Both the position numbers and the translations under genes were made by a program. DNA of 64,000 nt, from assembly GCA_019637295.1 (NCBI GenBank), contig JAHBVX010000004.1:310001-374000 (forward strand), written 5' to 3'. The stretch is from Polyangiaceae bacterium. GTDB lineage: Bacteria > Myxococcota_A > Polyangia > Polyangiales > Polyangiaceae. Below, piece by piece: positions 17,431 to 24,449 of this stretch; positions within the stretch are counted from its first letter, which is position 1, and every line of letters begins with the position of its first letter. The notes beneath the pieces were generated by a model that was not told the DNA's origin, searched no databases, and was given only the letters and a program-made list of their open reading frames with translations.

Positions 17431-18783
17431 TCAGTATCCCTTGCGCGCCACGGCGCGGTCGCCAGGCTCGATTTCGCGGCTGGACGCCGTGACCATGGCG
17501 ATCGAGCTGTACTTGTTGGCTCGCACGATGCGAAGCTCGCCGATCACCTCGTCCGGGAACTTCTCTTCGTTGCCCCGGAGCGGCACCGTCTCGGTGCGCG
17601 CCAGCTCGGTCGTGTCCTGGCGCAGCCGCTGGCGGGCCGACTTGGACGAAACCGTCAGCGTATGACGCCAAGCATCACCCCGCTTGACCACGAACAGTCG
17701 ATTGCCCGCGCTCAGTCCGTCCTCCGTCCCGCGGTCCACGAACACCACCTGGTTCTGCCCATAGACTTGGTGCGGGTAGATGCCGGTGAGCACCCGCGCC
17801 CAGCGATCGACCTGAGCCACCTTCGGCGGAACCACGTCGAAGCGGCGGCCGACCGGACCGATCAGCGCTCCGCGCTCGATCACGTCGGTCGACTCGATGA
17901 TCTCCCCGCGCGCGACGCGCGCCTTCGGATCCCACTGATCGACGCGCACGGTACCCTTGATGGCGATGACCATGCCCGGCGGCCGACGCGCGCCCCGCAC
18001 CGCTTCCGGCGCGCGAACTGCGTTGAACACGGTGAGTTGCTGCCCGACTTTGACCTCGACGTTCTGCTTCATCTGCAGGTACACGCGATTGCCTTCGCTG
18101 AGCAGCGTCTGCTGCTCGCGCGAGCCGACCAGCTCTCCCCAGACATCCCGCGCCGGATCGTCGATCAGCCCCTGGCTGCGCAAGAACACGGTGTCGCGCG
18201 GGACGTGGGGCCGTCGATCGGCGAAGCCCCCGGCACCAGTCCCCAGCAGGTTCGAGGAGCCCCGGTAGCCGCCCACCGCGGTGCCCGTCCGTCGCATCCG
18301 AAGCTGATCGCCCGGGTGAATCCAGTGGGGGTTGGTGATCTGCGGGTTGTAGCTCCAGATACGCGGCCAGTTCCAAGGGTTGCCGTAGTAGCGACCCGAG
18401 AGGTCCCAGAGCGTGTCGCCCCGTCTGACCGTATGGATGGGAGGCACGGACATCGCGCGACTACCCACGATACCCTCGGCACCCTGCGCGCCGCGCACCG
18501 AGCCGCCCGCCGAGCTACCGCGATTGAGGTCGAACCCGTCTGCGGAGCGCGAGGTGTCCGAGAGGGGCCGCGCGCTCGACGGCAAGTAGTCGTTCGCATC
18601 CGGGCCGGGTACGCCGTAGCCGGGAGGCGGCACCGTCGTCTGAGTCACGCTGGTCGTGCCAGGCGTGACCACGACCTGCCCGCTCTGGGTGGGTACGACG
18701 ACGCTGCCGGGTTCCTGCGCGATCGCCGCGCTGGTCGCGAGCAGCGCGCCGCACAGGAGAGTGACTGGGTTGACCGACCGCAT
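17431..18783 (-). CDS. secreted LysM-domain protein
   Basis: About 450 residues with a signal peptide (cleavage near AAIAQE). A linker of about 90 residues leads to a LysM domain at about 115-165 (HTVRRGDTLWDLSGRYYGNP, then WPRIWSYN and IHPGDQLRM), which binds peptidoglycan. The remaining 280 residues resemble the beta-rich domain usually attached to this type of LysM protein. The ATG at 18783 is preferred over a TTG at 18798. It lies 11 bases behind the coiled-coil lipoprotein gene, so it probably works with it at the cell wall. Confidence 0.8.
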   Translation of the reverse strand: MRSVNPVTLLCGALLATSAAIAQEPGSVVVPTQSGQVVVTPGTTSVTQTTVPPPGYGVPGPDANDYLPSSARPLSDTSRSADGFDLNRGSSAGGSVRGAQGAEGIVGSRAMSVPPIHTVRRGDTLWDLSGRYYGNPWNWPRIWSYNPQITNPHWIHPGDQLRMRRTGTAVGGYRGSSNLLGTGAGGFADRRPHVPRDTVFLRSQGLIDDPARDVWGELVGSREQQTLLSEGNRVYLQMKQNVEVKVGQQLTVFNAVRAPEAVRGARRPPGMVIAIKGTVRVDQWDPKARVARGEIIESTDVIERGALIGPVGRRFDVVPPKVAQVDRWARVLTGIYPHQVYGQNQVVFVDRGTEDGLSAGNRLFVVKRGDAWRHTLTVSSKSARQRLRQDTTELARTETVPLRGNEEKFPDEVIGELRIVRANKYSSIAMVTASSREIEPGDRAVARKGY

Positions 18784-18794
18784 GGTGCCTCGTC

Positions 18795-19205
18795 TCAATC
18801 TTGACGCAGATTGGCCACGGGCTCACGCGGGCCGCGGCGGGTGGTCGCCTTGCCGTCACCCGTCAGCTTGATGACGGGGCGCGGCTCGTCCGCCGCGGGG
18901 GCGGCGCTCTGCTCGGCAGGCGGCGCCGGCGCGGCGTCCGGCGCGAGCCGAACGACCTTCAGCGGCGGCCGCTCGAGCGCGGGCGGCCCCGCCGTCGGAC
19001 GGCTGGGTTCGGCGGAAATCCGCTGTACTTCCAGCGCCATCAGCCGCTCCCCGAGGCGATCCTGGGTGTTCTGCAGCCGCGTGATCTCGTCCCGCAGCTC
19101 ACCCAGACGCTTCTCCGTGGCGTCCTTGCTCGAGCCGCAACCACCCAGCAGCGCGGCGCCCAAGAGAAGGGAAACGAGGCCCAAAGCTCGGCTCATCGGG
19201 TTCAT
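18795..19205 (-). CDS. coiled-coil lipoprotein
   Basis: 136 residues. Lipobox ALLGGCGSS, then a heptad-rich helix (RLGELRDEITRLQNTQDRLGE) like the trimerising N-terminus of CpoB/YbgF, followed by a Pro/Ala-rich tail. The start is an ATG at 19205, with another at 19196. It opens the long minus-strand run that continues to 8861 and faces away from pssA. Confidence 0.65.
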   Translation of the reverse strand: MNPMSRALGLVSLLLGAALLGGCGSSKDATEKRLGELRDEITRLQNTQDRLGERLMALEVQRISAEPSRPTAGPPALERPPLKVVRLAPDAAPAPPAEQSAAPAADEPRPVIKLTGDGKATTRRGPREPVANLRQD

Positions 19206-19293
19206 CGTAGAGGCGCCCAAGCCTGTGGACAAATTTGGGGCGTTTCCGTGGCCTCGGGCCCCCGCCCGGACTCCTCGGCATCCTTTCTGGACG

Positions 19294-20163
19294 ATGATGG
19301 GCATCCCGGATACGGTTGAGGCCGTCGTGGTTCCCCGTCGCTTCAGACGAGGAGGCCGCCCGCGCCGGCGAGTGGACCTCCGCAAGACGTTGTTCGTCCT
19401 ACCCAACATGATCACGCTCGCGAGCGTGTTCTGTGGCTTCAACTCGATCCGTCTCGCGGGTGGCGCTCAGGGCGGCGGAGAGGACCTGCAGCGCGCCGCG
19501 GTGCTGCTCATCTTCGCCATGTTCTTCGACCTGCTCGATGGTCGCGTCGCGCGCCTGACCAAGACCCAGAGCGCGTTCGGCCTGCAGATCGACTCGCTGG
19601 CAGACGTGATCTCGTTCGGCGTGGCCCCGGCGCTGCTCGCCTATCAGTGGGTGCTGTATCGCTCGCCAGTGTTCGGACTCTTCACCGCGTTCGTCTTCGT
19701 CGCGTGTGCGACCATCCGCCTGGCGCGCTTCAACGTCCTGGCGTCGGCGCCGTCGGGGGAGCCCGTCAAGCCGAGCAAGTACATGCTCGGGCTGCCGTCG
19801 CCGCCCGCCGCTGGCGTGGTCATCTCCTTGGTCGTAGCGGACTCGGCGCTCGGCGGCGTCATCGGTGACGAACGTCACACGGCGATCCTCTTCGTCGTCA
19901 CGATCGCCGTCAGCTTGCTGATGGTCTCGAACGTGAAGTTCCGCTCCTTCAAGGACCTGTCCATGAACCCGGCCACGGTGCTGCTGGTACTGTTCGTGCT
20001 CGGCTCGAGCGCGTTCGTGTGGCAACGCTATCGCCCGGAGCTGGTCCTGACCTGGTTGCTGGGCGTGTATGTGCTCTTGGGCATCTTCGAGACGCTGCGG
20101 CTGTTCGCGATCAAGCTGCGAGCAGCGCCGCGGGACACCGTTCCGCCCACCGCCGCCGAGTGA
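19294..20163 (+). CDS. pssA: CDP-diacylglycerol--serine O-phosphatidyltransferase
   Basis: 289 residues. It makes phosphatidylserine, the precursor of phosphatidylethanolamine. The CDP-alcohol phosphotransferase signature D-x2-DG-x2-AR-x8-G-x3-D-x3-D is complete (DLLDGRVAR, then GLQIDSLAD). Eight hydrophobic segments are visible and VLPNMITLASVFCGF is the usual first helix. Two adjacent ATGs (19294, 19297) could start it. An Arg-rich stretch of about 25 residues precedes the first helix. A phosphatidylserine decarboxylase gene is not next to it. Its stop is 10 bases from that of the LysR gene. Confidence 0.9.
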   Translation: MMGIPDTVEAVVVPRRFRRGGRPRRRVDLRKTLFVLPNMITLASVFCGFNSIRLAGGAQGGGEDLQRAAVLLIFAMFFDLLDGRVARLTKTQSAFGLQIDSLADVISFGVAPALLAYQWVLYRSPVFGLFTAFVFVACATIRLARFNVLASAPSGEPVKPSKYMLGLPSPPAAGVVISLVVADSALGGVIGDERHTAILFVVTIAVSLLMVSNVKFRSFKDLSMNPATVLLVLFVLGSSAFVWQRYRPELVLTWLLGVYVLLGIFETLRLFAIKLRAAPRDTVPPTAAE

Positions 20164-20173
20164 GCGCGGCGGT

Positions 20174-21094
20174 TCAGCTGCGCTTCTTCTTGCGGAGCCG
20201 AGGCGCCGACGCCAAACGCGTCTGTACGGCGGCGATGACCTCGGTGGTGAAGCTCGTGGTCTCGTCCTCCTCGCGGCAGGCTGCATACACGTCCGTGTCT
20301 GGCATCACGTTCACCGGCACGCGGTAGAGCCGACGAGCGCGCACCTCCGGCTCTGCCACCACGTCGGGCAGCACGGTGACGAACCGACCGGAGAGCGCCA
20401 CCGCACGATTGGTGGACAACATGAAGATTTGAAGACCGATCTTGCGCGCGACCTCCACCGGCCAGTTGTCCATGGGCGTACCCCGATCGCCGATCGCCGG
20501 AACGGAGAAGGGATGCTCCAACACCTCGGACAACGTCGCGCGGCGGCCGAACAGCGGATGACCCTTGCCGCAATAGAGCGAGTTGGCCAGCTGACCAATC
20601 TTGCGGCACGAGATGCCGGCCTGCGCCGTCGCGTCGTAGTAGAAGGCGACCTCGATGGTGCCATTGCCCAGGCGCTGGTTCGCATCCCGAGAGGTGAGGG
20701 TATTGAGGCACGGCACGATGGCGTGGTGCTGCTTCGAGAGCTCGAGCAAGGCGGGCAGGACGAAGTAGTCCGTGAGCACTCCGAGCGCGCCGACGCGATA
20801 CTCACCGCTGAAGTCGCGCTCGAGCACCTGCGTGAGCGAACGCTCGAGCCCGCCCATGCCGCGCCGCACGGCCCACAACAAGCGCTCTCCGGCCGCGTTC
20901 AACACGATCCGGCGCGAGCTGCGCACGAACAGCTCCTCGCCGATCCCCTCCTCTACCAGGCGAATGGTGCGCGATAGCGCCGAGGCGCTCACATGCAACC
21001 GCTTGGCCGCCGTGGGCAGGTGCTGCGTCTCGGCGACCACCCGGAACACCGGCAGGTAGGGCCAGATGGATGACAGGATCTTGTCCGGGGTCAC
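20174..21094 (-). CDS. LysR-family transcriptional regulator
   Basis: 306 residues. The winged-helix N-terminus (AAKRLHVSASALSRTIRLVEE) is followed by a periplasmic-binding-like effector domain from about residue 90. The start is a GTG. The next gene upstream on the same strand is the glutaredoxin-like lipoprotein, 32 bases away. No divergent target gene is adjacent, so the regulated pathway and ligand cannot be read from context. Confidence 0.85.
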   Translation of the reverse strand: MTPDKILSSIWPYLPVFRVVAETQHLPTAAKRLHVSASALSRTIRLVEEGIGEELFVRSSRRIVLNAAGERLLWAVRRGMGGLERSLTQVLERDFSGEYRVGALGVLTDYFVLPALLELSKQHHAIVPCLNTLTSRDANQRLGNGTIEVAFYYDATAQAGISCRKIGQLANSLYCGKGHPLFGRRATLSEVLEHPFSVPAIGDRGTPMDNWPVEVARKIGLQIFMLSTNRAVALSGRFVTVLPDVVAEPEVRARRLYRVPVNVMPDTDVYAACREEDETTSFTTEVIAAVQTRLASAPRLRKKKRS

Positions 21095-21126
21095 GCTCGG
21101 GGAACGCTACCACCGGTCGGCGCAGC

Positions 21127-21897
21127 TCAGAGAGTTTTGGCGTTCCTCGCGGCCTCCACGGCGCGGTCGAGCGCGCGCGGGTCGAAGCCGACCAGCAGCT
21201 GCCCCATCACATCGATGATGGGAATCGAAGCGCTGGGCATGCCCTTGCGCTGCAGCTTCTCTTTCATCTCTTGGGCAGCCAGCGGGTTCTCTTCGATGTC
21301 CTTGTACACGACCTTGACGCCGCGTTGCTTCAGGTAGCGCTCGGCGTCATGACAGGGCTTGCACCACTCGGCCCCGTAGATGATGGCGCTGACGCCGTCC
21401 GCAGCCTCGGGCTCGCTCGGCGGTCGCTCCTCGCCGACCGAGGCCGAGGGTGGCGGGGGAGCGAGCGCTTCGAGGCGTGCCCTGCGCTTCTGGGCGCCAA
21501 GCTCATCCCACTGAGCGCGACTCCTGGTGCCGACCGGGTAGGTGCCGTCGGGGTTCTTCTTGGAGAGATCCGCGACGTACACTTGGGCGCCCGTCCCCTC
21601 GACGCGGCTGCTGACGACGACCCGCACCTGACCGCGCGCCGCGGCGGGCACGTCAGCGATCTTCTGCACGACGTGGAAGTCTCCCTTCTCGTCCACCCAA
21701 GTGAGCAGCAGACCCGCGGTGTCGTCCCGTAGCTCGAGGGGCGGCAGCCCTCCGCTCACCGGCCGGGTCCCGGACGGATCGAGCTGCTGCCCGTCCTCGC
21801 TGCCGCAGCGGCACCCGGGCAGCAGCGCCACCAGCCCGAGCAGGGCGACGGCGACGGCGAGAACGCGGCGAGACACGGACACCCGGGAGGACCTCAC
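21127..21897 (-). CDS. lipoprotein with glutaredoxin-like domain
   Basis: About 256 residues. A signal peptide ends at the lipobox LLPGCRC; a middle region of about 90 residues is followed by a thioredoxin-fold domain (about 170-250) with a CKPC active site in YGAEWCKPCHDAERYL and the cis-Pro segment ASIPIIDV. The protein should be exposed to the periplasm, which is unusual for a glutaredoxin-like fold. Three in-frame GTGs (21897, 21882, 21876) could start it; 21897 adds positive residues before the hydrophobic stretch and lies two bases after the menB stop, so I prefer it. Confidence 0.75.
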   Translation of the reverse strand: MRSSRVSVSRRVLAVAVALLGLVALLPGCRCGSEDGQQLDPSGTRPVSGGLPPLELRDDTAGLLLTWVDEKGDFHVVQKIADVPAAARGQVRVVVSSRVEGTGAQVYVADLSKKNPDGTYPVGTRSRAQWDELGAQKRRARLEALAPPPPSASVGEERPPSEPEAADGVSAIIYGAEWCKPCHDAERYLKQRGVKVVYKDIEENPLAAQEMKEKLQRKGMPSASIPIIDVMGQLLVGFDPRALDRAVEAARNAKTL

Positions 21898-21899
21898 GC

Positions 21900-22790
21900 T
21901 CAGTAGTACCAAGGAAACCTGCTGTAATCCTGGTCCCGTTTCTCCAGAAACGCATCCCGCCCCTCCCGCGCCTCGTCCGTCCCGTAGGCCAGACGGGTGG
22001 CTTCTCCCGCGAAAACCTGCTGGCCCACCAGGCCATCGTCCACGAGATTGAAAGCGAACTTGAGCATCCGCTGCGCCGTCGGGCTCTTCTGATTGATGCT
22101 CAGCGCCCACTCGAGGGCCACGTTCTCGAGCTCGGCGTGCGGCACCACGGCGTTGACCATGCCCATCGCATGAGCCTCATCCGCGGAGTAGCTGCGGCCG
22201 AGGAAGAAGATTTCTCGCGCGCGCTTCTGTCCCACCATTCGCGCCAGGTACGCCGAGCCGTAGCCCGCGTCGAAGCTGCCCACGTCCGCGTCGGTCTGCT
22301 TGAACATCGCGTGCTCGCGGCTGGCCAGCGTCAGATCGCACACGACGTGCAAGCTGTGCCCGCCACCGACGGCCCAGCCCGGCACCACGGCAATCACGAC
22401 CTTGGGCATGAAGCGGATCAGACGTTGTACCTCCAGGATGTGGAGTCGACCGAGCCGAGCCGGATCGGGCCGCCCGCTCTCACCTGCATACTCGTACCCG
22501 GCCTTGCCACGCACCCGCTGGTCGCCTCCGGAACAAAATGCCCAGCCGCCATCCTTGGCGCTCGGTCCGTTGCCCGTGAGCAGCACGGCGCCGACGTCAC
22601 TCCACTGGCGCGCGTGGTCGAGCGCGCGATACAGCTCATCCACCGTGTGCGGTCGAAACGCGTTGCGCACCTCGGGACGGTCGAAGGCGATCCGGACCGT
22701 GCCCTGGCCCCGCGCCCGGTGATAGGTGATGTCCGTGAACTCGAGGCCGGGTACGGACTCCCAACGGCTCGGATCGAAGATCTGTGTCAT
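21900..22790 (-). CDS. menB: 1,4-dihydroxy-2-naphthoyl-CoA synthase
   Basis: 296 residues of the crotonase fold. It closes the second ring in menaquinone synthesis. MenB-specific features are present: SGGDQRVRGKAGYEY, VVPGWAVGGGHSLHVVCDLT, and the C-terminal YSRFPWYY. The ATG at 22790 is chosen; the frame continues to 22892 without homology. The other men genes are not here. The promoter region between menB and the divergent dioxygenase gene is AT-rich around 22860-22900. Confidence 0.95.
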   Translation of the reverse strand: MTQIFDPSRWESVPGLEFTDITYHRARGQGTVRIAFDRPEVRNAFRPHTVDELYRALDHARQWSDVGAVLLTGNGPSAKDGGWAFCSGGDQRVRGKAGYEYAGESGRPDPARLGRLHILEVQRLIRFMPKVVIAVVPGWAVGGGHSLHVVCDLTLASREHAMFKQTDADVGSFDAGYGSAYLARMVGQKRAREIFFLGRSYSADEAHAMGMVNAVVPHAELENVALEWALSINQKSPTAQRMLKFAFNLVDDGLVGQQVFAGEATRLAYGTDEAREGRDAFLEKRDQDYSRFPWYY

Positions 22791-22939
22791 GGGCAGACGC
22801 CGATCTACAGCCCGCACCCGCAAGTTCCAACCCAGGGAGGCGCCCCCAGCGCTTCGTGCAGTAATTCGCAATGATAACTTGAGATCATTCAAATGGACGC
22901 GGTCCAGCTCCGCGCTAGAGTAGCGAGCGAGGAACAGCC

Positions 22940-23662
22940 ATGAACGAGCCCAAGAACGAGGTCACCCGTCGCAGCGCTCTCGGCGCGCTGCTCGGTGGAG
23001 CAACCCTGGTCGCCTGCGGCGGCGCGCAGGAGGGTCAGACCCCTGCCACCGGGGGCCTGGGCGCTGGCGGCGCCGGAGCCGGGGGCGGCGGGGGCTCGCT
23101 CGGCGGAGGCGCGGGGCAGTCCGGAGGCGGCGGCACCGGCGGCGCGCTGAGCTGCGGGCCCGGGCGTACTCCCGGGTGCCTCGTCACCGACGACAACATC
23201 CTCGGGCCCTTCTACAAGGCTGACGCACCCTTTCGCACGGACCTCACCGACGGCAAGGTCGGCGACCGGCTGCTACTGGAGGGCGTCGTGTACGGCTGCG
23301 ACTGCGTCACGCCGCTGGCTGGCGCCATCGTGGACGTCTGGCAAGCGGATGCCGCCGGGGCCTACGACAACGTGGGCTTCGTCTTGCGCGGGCGCGCGCA
23401 GACCGACGCGAGCGGCAGGTACGAGTTCGCGTCCATCCTGCCGGGCTTCTATCTGAACGGCGCGCAGTACCGACCCCGCCATGTTCACTACCGCGTGAGT
23501 CACCCATCGAGCGCCTCCCTGACGACGCAGCTCTACTTCGAGGGGGACCCGTACATCCCCATCGATCCGTTCGTGCGACAATCCCTGGTCAAGCCCCTGG
23601 TGGCAGAGTCAGACCAAGCCGGACAGCTCGTGCGCTGCACCTTCGACATCGTACTGGGGTGA
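22940..23662 (+). CDS. exported intradiol-dioxygenase-like protein (Tat, possible lipoprotein)
   Basis: 240 residues. The N-terminus has a twin-arginine motif (TRRSALGALL) and then a lipobox (LVACGG), followed by a Gly-rich linker of about 45 residues. The rest matches the intradiol ring-cleavage dioxygenase C-terminal fold: DNILGPFY, GAIVDVWQADAAGAYDN, and RPRHVHYRV with the two His ligands; a Tyr in the AGAYDN segment would be an iron ligand. Family enzymes open catechol rings with non-heme Fe(III). GAGGAA stands seven bases before the ATG. Extracytoplasmic members exist, but their substrates are mostly unknown. Confidence 0.8.
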   Translation: MNEPKNEVTRRSALGALLGGATLVACGGAQEGQTPATGGLGAGGAGAGGGGGSLGGGAGQSGGGGTGGALSCGPGRTPGCLVTDDNILGPFYKADAPFRTDLTDGKVGDRLLLEGVVYGCDCVTPLAGAIVDVWQADAAGAYDNVGFVLRGRAQTDASGRYEFASILPGFYLNGAQYRPRHVHYRVSHPSSASLTTQLYFEGDPYIPIDPFVRQSLVKPLVAESDQAGQLVRCTFDIVLG

Positions 23663-23710
23663 GCTGTGCCACGGACTCGCCGTGACAGCTGCAATGCTGT
23701 ATGCTGAGGC

Positions 23711-24289
23711 ATGCGAACGAGCCTACTGGTGATGGGAACGCTCTCGCTCCTGTGGGCGTGCGGCGGCAGCGACGACGGTGGCGGTAGCGGCGGCGCAAGC
23801 TCTGGCGGCGCCAGCAGCGGGGGCACGAGCAGCGGGGGCACGAGCTCTGGCGGCGCCAGCAGCGGCGGCACGAGCTCCGGGGGCACTGCGGGAAGCGCAG
23901 GCAGCGCGGGAAGCGCAGGCAGCTCGGGCACCGGGGGCAGCGCGGGCACCGGGGGCGCAGGTACCGGCGGCAGTCCGGGCGACGGGGGGGTGAGCATGAG
24001 CGTGCCCTACGGCTTTGGAGCCTGCCCGGCGACCAAGCCGGCCCTGGGCTCGAGCTGCAGCGACCAAGCCCACTGCTGCTGGGGCTTCGACGGCGAGAAG
24101 CCGCAGACCTGCAACGGGAACAACTGGGTCACCAACAACAACGGTGCGTGCTGCCCTACGGTCGAGCCGACGGTGGGCGCCGACTGCGACACCCTCGGTT
24201 CCCTCGGGGCCTGCTGCTACGGCGGCAACGGCTACGTGTGCTCCACCCAGACTCAGCCGAAGAAGTGGGTCGCGGGCACCTGCCCCTGA
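23711..24289 (+). CDS. Gly/Ser-linker lipoprotein with Cys-rich end domain
   Basis: 192 residues. Lipobox LWACGG, then 75 residues of GGASSGG- and GGTSSGG-like repeats, then about 95 residues with ten cysteines (ACPATKPALGSSCSDQAHCC, then CCYGGNGYVC). The end domain looks disulfide-stabilised. It starts 48 bases after the dioxygenase gene and may share its transcript. Function unknown. Confidence 0.7.
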   Translation: MRTSLLVMGTLSLLWACGGSDDGGGSGGASSGGASSGGTSSGGTSSGGASSGGTSSGGTAGSAGSAGSAGSSGTGGSAGTGGAGTGGSPGDGGVSMSVPYGFGACPATKPALGSSCSDQAHCCWGFDGEKPQTCNGNNWVTNNNGACCPTVEPTVGADCDTLGSLGACCYGGNGYVCSTQTQPKKWVAGTCP

Positions 24290-24299
24290 GCGATCGCCA

Positions 24300-24325
24300 A
24301 TAGTCTACTAATTTGGAGTGGGAAT
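24300..24325. promoter_or_regulatory. candidate Rrf2/IscR-type operator, site 1
   Basis: An AT-rich 26-base element in the leader of the sulfite reductase gene. Its outer parts (ATAGT and GGGAAT) and its centre (AATTT) match the layout of the E. coli iscR type-1 sites as I remember them. It lies 125-150 bases before the ATG. The resemblance is by eye. Confidence 0.35.
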
Positions 24326-24375
24326 TGGTACGCGGGAACCCCCATGAATTCGAGAATTGGTGAGGGCGCCGCGAG

Positions 24376-24400
24376 ATTGCTGACTTGTATCGTCGGGAAT
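24376..24400. promoter_or_regulatory. candidate Rrf2/IscR-type operator, site 2
   Basis: A second element 50-74 bases before the sulfite reductase ATG. It carries TGAC in the left half and GTCGGGAAT in the right half, spaced as in IscR type-1 sites. A third GAATTG copy is at 24354. Two related elements in one 160-base leader suggest real control of this gene. Confidence 0.35.
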
Positions 24401-24449
24401 TGCGAGTAGGAATCCCCTGGGCACCTCGAGTGGCCCAGCGAGGACAGCG

